A stretch of 64,000 nt of DNA from Sthenelais limicola (taxonomy: Eukaryota > Annelida > Polychaeta > Phyllodocida > Sigalionidae): the NCBI GenBank assembly GCA_942159475.1, contig OW804097.1, forward strand, positions 114,712,169 to 114,776,168, read 5' to 3'. Each line of letters starts with the position of its first letter. Within the stretch, counting starts at the first letter, position 1. Made by a program: the position numbers and the translations under genes. The notes beneath the pieces were generated by a model. The model was given only the letters and a program-made list of their open reading frames with translations, made no database searches and was not told the origin of the DNA. Positions 55,080-64,000 of this stretch are shown here, piece by piece.

Positions 55080-56737
55080 TTAAATAAGTGATTTACTATA
55101 ATCCATCATGCCATAGACTTTGCCCAAATTTTGTGCCTTTTTGGCTGGTTTGACAAACATTTGTACAGTCTTCATCTCAGACATTTTCATTTCATACTGA
55201 TCAAAGAAAGCCACAGCTTCAGCACTATTTGCAAGAACCTGTAATCCAATATTTGCCTCACTTGGTATGGTGTCAATAAGAACATTCATTAGACATTGGG
55301 CAATACATTTATCATCTGCATACAGTGGCTTCAACTGGAAATCTTCAGATCCCCTTCTTACACAACCGTAACCAACCACTTGGCCTTGCTTTACAGCTAC
55401 ATAGAAGGCATGATGCTGTGAGCGGAAAAGTTCAAGACATCTTTCTCTGGGAATTGGAGTAATAGCATCATTGTCATATTTGAGAAGATCTTCCCAGTTA
55501 CAATCTTCTACTTTGACAATACTGAGGTTGTTAGGAAGGGAGCATTTCATAGCTTCTCTTATCTGTTGTGGCACTGGGCAGAAATATCCAGTCATGTATT
55601 CACCAGTGTGGATAAATCCTAGTTTTTCATACATGCCCTTCACAGCAAGAACTGAAGAAAGGCCAACATTGAAGTCTCCTGAAAAGAACAGTAAGGACTA
55701 AGCTTTTGTTACTGCAGTTTTTAAAGTATCCTCTTTACCTTGATGAAATAATATTTAAGAGACATAGCTGAAGATAATAATAATATAATTATTTTAATTT
55801 ATTAAATGGAATATTGTTCATATTTCAGCAGCCCCACAGTGCTATACACACAAACTTACCGACTGATTCTAAACATTTTGTGATGACTTTCTTTCCAATC
55901 CCTTTTCCCCTAAGCTCAGGCCTTGTCACAAAGAAATCAATGCAAGCAAATTTATTCTCCATTATCCCACCAACTGGCAGCCAACATACCATAGCTATAA
56001 TGGAATAGAAACTTGTTATAGCTTAGAACAAATTAGTCTATATCTTAATCAAAACATAGCTTCTATGCCGTTGCTTATACCACAACAAAGTGATACTTTT
56101 TGGCAAATTTACCCAGAGAGTATTCTCTTCCTCTGTCGCACATGGGGAAAGGTGTCCTTCAAAATCATTGCATTTGAAAACCAGAAAACAGCTATTTTTG
56201 GCATTGAGGGTTAGTACTTTAGAGTGAAAAATCATATTTTAATGAGGATGGAAACTTTCATGCCATTTTGTTTTGCTCCTGGTAAAAATCCAAGACTGAA
56301 TGGGAAAGGAAAACCCCAACAAAGACCAGTGATTTGTCAGACATCTGTGTTCATAACCCTGTGATTTAATGTGAACAAATGATTCAATTCTCCTGATGGT
56401 GGTCGCACTCTATTATTAGAAGAATTTTTGGAGAAATGCTGTTCGACAGTCATGAAGAAAAAAGGCAGTAGTTTCATGTATATATAATTCACTTTTGTGA
56501 TAGTATTTCCGTTTTTACACAGAATACCATGAGTGTATATTAGGAGATCACTCAAATCTTGTCTGACTTACAAAGAAGTCTCCCATCTCCAGTTGCTGCA
56601 CAGTAGAAATTGTTAGGATTCATGTCATAACCTTCCTGGAGGTGTGCCATGCTGTGATGCCATCTTTCACCAGCACTGAGTTCCTTAAGCTGGTCCAACT
56701 CCTCCCTTTTCATGCAGCGGATTTCATACTCATCCAT
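55080..56737 (-). CDS. GNAT-family N-acetyltransferase with second GNAT-like domain (Acetyltransf_18 type), three exons
   Basis: Exons are 56737-56572, 55994-55860 and 55678-55080, joining in frame through GTAAG donors and AG acceptors to 299 residues. The start MDEYEIRCMKREELDQLKEL at 56737 begins the fold directly. Exon 2 carries the acetyl-CoA pyrophosphate loop RPELRGKGIGKK (Arg84, Gly87, Gly89 of the Q/RxxGxG/A motif) after the beta-4 strand ACIDFFV. Exon 3 begins with the motif-B region, VLAVKGMYEKLGF. A second domain from about residue 145 (VKVEDCNWEDLLKYDND, then HHAFYVAVKQGQVVGYGCVR and LQVLANSAEAVAFFDQYEMK) matches the C-terminal domain of the metazoan two-domain GNAT family. It would transfer acetyl from acetyl-CoA to an unknown amine or protein, in the cytosol (no signal peptide). 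A paralogue runs in the same direction about 8 kb to the right. Confidence 0.9.
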
Positions 56738-58871
56738 TTTTCCTTGAGTAATTAGAAAAGTAGTTTTAGATCAACAAGGAGGAAAGTCTCATGTTAATGT
56801 TATATAGAGTGGTGAGGTTGGGGATTGCAGGGTTGGTTGTTTACCCCCTTTTTAAATTAATGGAAGTTATTTATAACATAATAAATGTATTGCCATACCA
56901 TTGAGTAAGCTTGGTTTTATAGGATGGTTTATGCACTTAGTGTGGTTGCCAACTCTACCAACATGTACAAGTTTATCTAATAGTTGAGAATCTTGGTGTA
57001 TCCCTACTGTTAATGTCTGACATTTTTGTGATAAGAAATATTTACAAAAACAAACAAAAAATTCTGGACCGGTATATAAAGAGGTCAAAGATATGCAGTA
57101 TCATTCCGATTTGCTCCAAATTGCCACTGTAGTTCTAAGAAAGAATCCCCAAAAGATTAGAGAAAAGTCTTGAACCTTTTAACTGAGAATGCAGCTTTAG
57201 TACAAAACCGTAGAAGCAAATGGTTATTAGTTATTCATAAATTTATATGTTAAAGCTATGAACTTTGTCATACATACCTTTCTGGCTATATTGATTGCAA
57301 TTGAGTCTGCAGAAGAGAAGGGAGTATGTGAAACGGGAATAACAATTAAAAAGTAGCCTCGCACAAGAACAATGTCATGGCTTATCATAACACTCTTGAC
57401 ACATTTCCTAATCTTTCTGGAGCAGCAATAGGCTCATAACCTCAGTTATAAGGATCTGGATCTATTTATGTCAGGTTTAAGTATGGAGTTCTTCAATATT
57501 TTTTTAACAATTTTGGGGATTTGGACCTTGAAATAAATGACCTTGACCTTCACCCAGGTTATTTTGACCAATTAATAGTAGCCCACACTGGTCTTTGCAT
57601 GTGTGTGAAATTTCATGAAGCTAGCATTTATGATTCTTATTTCATATCATAGTGTTTGTGCCCCAGGGGCATCCCTTGCATCAATGTTGATGTGCCCGTG
57701 ATCTGGAGGGAAGCGACTAGATAAGGCACCAGGCTGCTAACGCACTATAGAGAGATGATGTACTGGTTCTTTCCAGTTATAGGTAGTATTGATATTGATA
57801 TGTGTATTCTATTCCACCTCACAGGATGCTGGAAACAACAAGTGCATAATGGTAACATAGCTGTGTTAGTAGCCTGGTGCCTAGTATTTAGTTGCTTCAA
57901 ATTTGGAGGAGGCTAGTTCTCATGGTCCACAGGGTGGTCCAATATGACACCCAGCCGTTCCAGCAGAGGATGACAATCCACACCTTACAGACCAAGACTA
58001 GGATTAAGTGTCACCAAGACTACTAACAGTGCACCATTCCTGGATGACCGTCCTTGCTTTCTGCCGTTCTACATAGGACCAAGATGGCCAAGGCAGCTAC
58101 TGTCTGGAACCTGTGTAGTACAACAAGGGATCTTCTCTCTCTGTGATTTCTCTTTGGATAAGCATGACTGCATAAGTCTAAACTAAATACATGCCTCCAC
58201 ATCAATTGGTTAATTAATCAGAAAATCTCAAAAGGAATGAACAGAATTTCAGAATATAAAACTCAAGAATACATATAGTCACCATCGATGATGCCTCAGA
58301 GCTGTAGGATATTGAGGGCAGCTCTACTGACAAACCAATTATGAAGGCTCCAAGCTGACTAGACTAGGATTTCATACAAAAGACTGCTGTGACACAATGT
58401 GTCTATTGAGGTACTTACCAGTTACAAATAATCACTTGATGTGTGCAGCAAATCAAATTAACTAAATGTCAACTCTTCTTGATACAGAGGACTCTGTGTA
58501 TGATTATTGTGGGATATGAGATACATGCGTAGTTGTACTCATGAATGTAATGTAGACCAACAGAGAGTATGGATCTCACGTTCACACTGAGGCAACACAA
58601 ATAATTTAAGTGTTTCACAATTAGGACAAGGATTTTCCTTTTTGTCATATTAAAAGAATTGTTATTAGTCATAGTTATTACACATTTCATATATAAATTT
58701 ATTTACATATGGTCTTATAATTTAAACCTGTTTAATGTGTTTGCCATATGATTCAATTAAAAAAGAAAAAGAAAAGACATACCCAAAAATTCACCTCACT
58801 CCATTCACTTGTTTATCATTAGAACACTTTGCAATGATTTTGGGGGATCATGCATAGCCATGCCTGCTATG
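56738..58871. other. Intergenic upstream of the GNAT gene
   Basis: Holds the GNAT promoter, not identified. A faint tRNA-like stretch near 57705-57775 is too decayed to call. Frames at 58023-58205 show no family signal. Confidence 0.45.
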
Positions 58872-59095
58872 TGGGTCAGATCATAAAAATAAGAATAATA
58901 GGCTACTCTATGAAGTTGCATTAAATGAAGGTGAACAATTGTAAATACTTGATATACCAGAGTATAGTTGGTAATGGGATGATCTAAGATAGCTTTGGTT
59001 AACTTAATCTGTAATTTGCTTTAATTCGTTAAGAATGTGAGAGAATTGATGGAAACCAATTGTGCAACTCCCTGCAATTCACCCATGGGTTAGTG
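58872..59095 (+). repeat. Family A, highly diverged
   Basis: GTGGGTCAGATCATAAAAAT at the left, GGTTAACTTAATCTGTAATT in the interior, and AATTCACCCATG at the right. It resumes the family after a gap of about 23 kb. Confidence 0.45.
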
Positions 59096-59154
59096 ACCTA
59101 CTTCTATCAAATCATATTGTTATATATGGGTACATATGGGTAAAATTCAACACA

Positions 59155-59450
59155 ATTGACACACAACACGGCCCCTAAATCACGGGTGACACTGCGACAC
59201 GCTCCCCTTAATGTGCGACACACACAGCTTCCAAAAGGCTGATAAAATTTGACATGAGACATCCAGAAATGTATTAAAAATAGACATGAGACACAGTGCC
59301 TTATTTAACAGGCGACACACGACATTGTATCAACCTCTAATATAATTAATGCATTGCTATAATTAATGCATTGAATTGTTTTAAAAAGTGACATGGGACA
59401 TGGACAAAATTCTTATCATGCAACACTCAGACACAGTCATAAAAAATGGG
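59155..59450. repeat. Degenerate GACATGAGACA/GACACACG repeats
   Basis: Loose reiteration of GACACACGACA, GACATGAGACA and ACACAGTGCC, plus a tandem ATAATTAATGCATTG doublet near 59345. Confidence 0.5.
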
Positions 59451-59697
59451 ACCCATATATACCCCTTTATAATGTGAGGTGAGGGATATGAGAATATCTC
59501 ATACAGTATCTATGTTAGTCACACTACTCTATACTGAGCAAAGACCTTTTAGATTGAAAGAGATTACTAACCATTGATTCAGAATCTCACATATGATTCA
59601 TAAAATACAATAAAAGCAAACATTACCAAGCAGCTGTTTTCCATTGGGATAGCCTATCACAGAGCATGTTACATTTCCCTATGGGAAAGGCCTAATG

Positions 59698-59928
59698 GTC
59701 AGATGCTCAAAATGTGATCCAAAATCGGGACATCTACACATTTTCTCAATTGTCCTAAATCAAGGTGAAAAGTCATATATCATTAATCAATCAAGGTATT
59801 ATTGGTAATGGGTTGATTCCATTCTTGTTTGGTTAATTTAAACTGTACAAGTTTAGATTTTCATTTTCGTCCCAAAGTTTGGTAGTTTCAGAGGATTTCT
59901 AAAGGCCACTTGTGCAATATTGAGTGAC
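59698..59928 (+). repeat. Family A, highly diverged
   Basis: GGTCAGATGCTCAAAATGTG, ACATCTACACATTTTCTCA and GGTTAATTTAAACTGTACAA follow family order, but the TIRs are decayed. Confidence 0.5.
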
Positions 59929-59929
59929 A

Positions 59930-60163
59930 AGGGTCAGATGTTAAGAAAATGTACAATTGGCAGCTGTACACATTTAGTAAATTCTGCTAAATTAGGCTGT
60001 GTTTGGTCAATACTAGGTAACTTATATTTGTAGTATATTTGGTGTTGCAGTGATTCTAGCAATCTGTTAGGTTAGGTTGAAATGTATTTTGAACTTTTTA
60101 TTCACCTGGGTTAATTGAGAGAATTGGTGAAAGTGAATTGTGCATTTTCATCCACTTAGCCCA
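59930..60163 (+). mobile_element. Family A element, right TIR decayed
   Basis: GGGTCAGATGTTAAGAAAAT, then CAATTGGCAGCTGTACACAT and GGTTAGGTTGAAATGTATTT; the right end is TGCATTTTCATCCACTTAGC. It directly abuts the preceding copy in tandem. Confidence 0.8.
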
Positions 60164-61595
60164 TGTGAAAGAAAACTTGCAAACTTTGAAGGTGGCTACA
60201 CTCCATCTCAATTCTTTGGACATAACATAGAATAGAATGAATAGAATAGAATGTTAATATCTCCACAGGTAACCAACAATAATTTCCCAAATCAATTGAC
60301 AATATTCATTAGACATGGACTTCAGGGGTAATTGTTGCAAACGTGTCCTAAAAGTATTAGATCATCTGTCTCATAACATGTTAGGTCATAGGGGCACCAC
60401 TGAAGAACTGGCCACAATCTTCCTCCATCTTGTGCCATCTTTGATGGCGCTGTTCATTAGACTAGTCCTATAGCGACCAGATGTCAGGTGGCATGGTAGT
60501 TGCCATTGAGGTAATTCTATTGAGGGTTGCACAGTTGCATTGCAGCAATAGAGTTAGAGCAAGGTATCCAGGATCCAACCATTATTGCCATTATGCATTA
60601 TCTCGCAAAAACAACCTTTAACCTATACAGCCATTGCCTGATTCTGTTCTCCTTGAGAAGAAGGCAGTCATACAAGAAACGAGATCAGCCACTTTCCCAC
60701 TACAACACATGAGTCGGCCCTTCCAATATAAGAATAATAGATTTGACATCCCCCCGTTTGAGACGGGTAGTAATTATCAGCATGTAGTTGGTATTAAATT
60801 CCTCCATCACTCCCACCTTTATAATTCTCCTAGAATCCTTGAGAAACTGCCCTGCCTTCCCCTCCACAATAAAATACATGAAGACATAAAGAAAACAGCA
60901 TAGAATAAGAGCAGAACCCATCCCCTATGTGGCACTATAAACGTGCACTTACAAAGTATCCTGATTATATACTGAAATATATTGTTATGGGATAAGGTAT
61001 GTCTAACATAAGTTTCTATGGTAAATAATACTATTTGATGTTAAAAGTAAATCATCTCAAGTAAAATCAAGTAAAATCATGTTTTACCATTATAATAATT
61101 GAATGATGAAAGGGGAATGACATGTGATGATTACATAAAAACCTGCCATGCTTTGGGTCTTCCATATGACTATAAATACCAGGATTTGTTTCCCCCATTC
61201 AGTAATAAATCTGAGACTGAGTTGTAAACACCTGTTTGATTCATGCATTCATCCACAAGCTATGAAATACCGAAGTTGGATACCGAGATCTCTAGAAGTA
61301 ACTCATAGAAGCAATTCACCTATTTTATTCACTTCAAACATATATATATCATTAGACAAACATAACAGCGATATGGCATACTCATTCTCTTGACCATCTC
61401 TGGGACAAAGTCCCGGAAGACCAGGCCCTCCAAACCCTAGAAGCAAGGCGCAAACAAATGGAAAAGGAAATCCGCAAAACTATCATAACATTCTCGAATA
61501 ATCATATTAAGGAATAATATACCTTAAATTGTAAGGTTTAGTTATAATATAGTATATGTATATATATAGGCCCTATCTATACGATTCCATAGGTT
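60164..61595. other. Intergenic; one coding-like fragment
   Basis: Mostly unrecognised. The plus-strand stretch 61391-61516 reads LWDKVPEDQALQTLEARRKQ then MEKEIRKTIITFSNNHIKE and a stop, with sensible amino-acid composition. It may be the decayed tail of a mobile-element ORF or an orphan exon. No acceptor is certain. Confidence 0.3.
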
Positions 61596-62301
61596 TTTAG
61601 TCGCCGATCTGTGGATTCTGGGGGTTTGCTGGAGCAATGTAACTGGCCTGTTTGCCCGCCTGCTGGGCCATTATATATGAGTGGGCGTTTCCAACTGGCC
61701 TGTTAACGAGGAGAATTAACTTCCGGTCACCACCTCACCATTGCGTGCGGTGGCCATACAGCTTTGTACAAGTTCATTCTCTGGTAAAGTGACCATGCCC
61801 CATATCTTTTACTGTTTTGCTGCCCAATAAACATATGTTATGTGATTTTTCCTTGGTCTGTTGATAGTCCATGTTACCTTTTTACCCCTGTATGAGCGAG
61901 CACCCACATTGTCTTGTTGTGTTATGGAACTGGTTGCGCCACCTTGATGTAAACTACAGTGATGCATGATAGGCCTAGTGTCTGTTCAGTGTAATATGAA
62001 ACAATGAATTAACAGAAAACGGGCAACATTTACGGCGATTGGGATCATTCATTCCATGTTATTTGAGCTGGTTAGATTAATTATATGTCTGCCTGACGTA
62101 TTGACAGTTTCCAGTAAATAATGTTGCTGCGTTTGTGTATTTGTGATGTACTCCTTTGTTTTATTTGATGTTAATGTAAATGTATTTGTAAACTGCAGCA
62201 TTTGGGTGTTATAATTTATTGTTTTAATGCTTAAAGTTGTGACCATATTGTGTGGAAGACTGTAAGAACCACAAATTGAATCCAAAGATCGGCGACTAAA
62301 G
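61596..62301. repeat. Inverted repeat pair enclosing about 700 bp
   Basis: TTTTAGTCGCCGATCTGTGG followed by ATTC at the left is matched inversely by GAATCCAAAGATCGGCGACT followed by AAA at the right: 23 of 24 positions. The interior shows no ORF. Possibly a small non-autonomous element. Confidence 0.45.
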
Positions 62302-63479
62302 GTATTAATTCCCTCGTTTTGGGGCTTTCAAGTGTTTTATCATAATCCATCATCCATCTACTCCTAACAGCTTTAGCCCCCAAACCTCGGGGAATTAATA
62401 CCATAGCAATCATGCCCAGATTAGATCTTACAATCTGGCTCTTCCTCCATAGTATGTCGGGACTCTTTCTTATCCAGTTAAATGAGTTTTTATAATCACA
62501 TATATCACCGGTCTTATGCTGTAAGAAATATTCTGGTTTCTGAGACAATACCCCAAACCCAACGGACACTTGCCAGTCTACCTTGACCAGCTCAAGACAG
62601 GCAAACAACTACAAGGTTAGACAGAAATGGATCCAATGACCAGGGTCCACCAAACTCTGGAAAAAGAATTTTTTGATTTGGTGGGAATCTAGTGTAGGCC
62701 CTGATTCCACCCTTCAGTCACTCGGTAGTCATACAGGTTAGGTGTCTGATGCCTTGTCTACCTATTATTATTTGTAGATAATAAATATACCACATAATTA
62801 ATCATTCTATTACAACAGTTGTGCTGCCAAAGATGTGTAAAAGGCTTTTTACTGGAGGCCCAAACTTTCAACACAGCTTACTTTTGGCTGGGTATTGATT
62901 TCTCCCAAACAATATTTTCAAGGGAGGTGAATGCGAACCTATTTCAATTACTGTGTTCTGCTCGCTCTTGCTCTCCCTCTCACACATACTCCGACAGACT
63001 TGTCTTCTTAAATTTGTTTTTGAGCTGTGCTTTGAACTTATGGTATAATTGCTAATTACTTCAATCCCCTGTTTTATAAATTGGTGGGTGTTGCATTTGT
63101 GGATGGAGATACTACTTGGACAAGAAGTTGGTGCACAAGATCCTAATGCGGCCCAAATGTGTGCCTGCTGAGGTAGTCACAAATTAAAAATTATTATTGT
63201 TCAGGGAATCCAATTGCCTAATGTGACTATGCAAAGCCTTCAAACCTTTAACAGCTCTGTTATTAGACTGTTAAATATAATATGACCATGAAAATATCAG
63301 TATTTAAGCTAACATCTAGTTCCTCCTCAGATCCCAAATTAACTTATTTAAATAAAGGAAGTGGTGTCAATTTAATTGATACAGAGACACATCTTGATAA
63401 GGTATTTTATTTAAAAAAGTTTAATGACATAAGCATGTACATCATATTCATCCATCTACATTGATGGTAACTTCCTACT
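62302..63479. other. Intergenic between GNAT paralogues
   Basis: It contains 24 bases near 62330-62353 (AAGTGTTTTATCATAATCCA plus TCAT) identical to the 3' end of the GNAT exon at 63485. The rest is unrelated; no further GNAT exon is seen. Confidence 0.5.
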
Positions 63480-64000
63480 TTAGATAAGTGTTTTATCATA
63501 ATCCATCATGCTATAGACTTTATTCAGATTTTGTGCCTTTTTGGCCGGTTTGACAGACAATTGTACATTCCTTGGTTCTAACATGTTCATTCCATACTGA
63601 TCAAAGAACGCTACAGCTTCAGCACTGTCTGCAAGAACCTGTAATTCAATATTTGCCTCACTTGGTATGGTGTCAATAAGAACATTCATTAGACATTGTG
63701 CGATACATTTATCATCTGCATACAGTGGCTTCAGCTGGAAATCTTCAGATCCCCTTCTTACACAACCATAGCCAACCACTTGGCCTTCCTTTACAGCTAC
63801 ATAGAAGGCATGATGGTGTGTGCGGAAAAGTTCAAGACATCTTTCTCTGGGAATTGGAGTAATCTCATCATTGTCATATTTGAGAAGATCTTCCCAGTTA
63901 CAATCTTCTACTTTGACAATACTGAGGCCATTGGGAAGGGAGCATTTCATTGCTTCTCTTATCTGTTGTGGCACTGGACAGAAGTATCCAGTTATGTATT
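63480..64000 (-). CDS. GNAT acetyltransferase paralogue, last exon only (runs off window)
   Basis: The frame is open from the window edge to the stop at 63480. It corresponds to the C-terminal 173 codons of the gene at 55080, with about nine in ten residues identical. It contains VEDCNWEDLLKYDNDEITPI, HHAFYVAVKEGQVVGYGCVR and SMMDYDKTLI. Codon-level identity is equally high and no stops or shifts occur, so it is probably functional. The acetyl-CoA loop exon should lie beyond 64000. Same strand and close sequence indicate tandem duplication. Confidence 0.9.
   Translation of the reverse strand, partial: YITGYFCPVPQQIREAMKCSLPNGLSIVKVEDCNWEDLLKYDNDEITPIPRERCLELFRTHHHAFYVAVKEGQVVGYGCVRRGSEDFQLKPLYADDKCIAQCLMNVLIDTIPSEANIELQVLADSAEAVAFFDQYGMNMLEPRNVQLSVKPAKKAQNLNKVYSMMDYDKTLI

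Noticed and set aside
62231..62608. A third GNAT gene
   Set aside because: Only 24 bases match the GNAT 3' end; the rest of the frame has no GNAT motifs.

Overview
This is eukaryotic nuclear DNA from an animal. Genes have short exons with GT/AG introns, about nine tenths of the window is non-coding or repetitive, and a run of exactly 200 N marks a scaffold gap. A TTAGGG-type interstitial array, the gene families present (a peptide-type GPCR, UDP-glucuronosyltransferase, tandem two-domain GNAT enzymes, a Gfo/Idh/MocA oxidoreductase) and the many small inverted-repeat elements fit a marine deuterostome invertebrate, possibly an echinoderm. That placement is inference only.

Layout. 1-12.4 kb is a mosaic of small non-autonomous DNA elements, mainly family A (about 237 bp, TA target duplication), family B (about 213 bp, ends CAGTCTAGG) and family D (5-bp target duplications), plus satellites and a pair of interlaced foldback elements at 9.8-10.6 kb. 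12.45-17.05 kb is an apparently intact DNA transposon with inverted ends and a four-exon transposase-like gene of 810 residues ending in a long Gly/Arg tail. 17-25 kb is again families A and B, with an orphan CpG-rich exon near 23 kb and a minisatellite at 23.6-24.1 kb. At 26.2-27.0 kb a UDP-glucuronosyltransferase terminal exon is split by a 408-bp family C element. At 29-30.2 kb is a class A GPCR whose last residues and stop codon come from a family A copy.

36.3-47.05 kb (minus strand) is a Gfo/Idh/MocA-family oxidoreductase in at least eight exons. Its introns hold a Harbinger-like element, a solo LTR, a dead non-LTR reverse transcriptase, a SINE-like repeat and a perfect foldback. The exons for the middle of the protein, including the catalytic region, are not visible. 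48.6-54.9 kb holds further inverted-repeat elements. 55.1-56.7 kb is a complete three-exon GNAT acetyltransferase, and the last exon of a close paralogue runs off the right end (63.5-64 kb).

The host genes do not form one pathway, although UGT, GNAT and Gfo/Idh enzymes would all suit small-molecule metabolism. The unifying feature is the transposable elements: they supplied a receptor tail, broke a UGT exon, and fill the oxidoreductase introns. Repeat family letters (A to G) are used only within this annotation.
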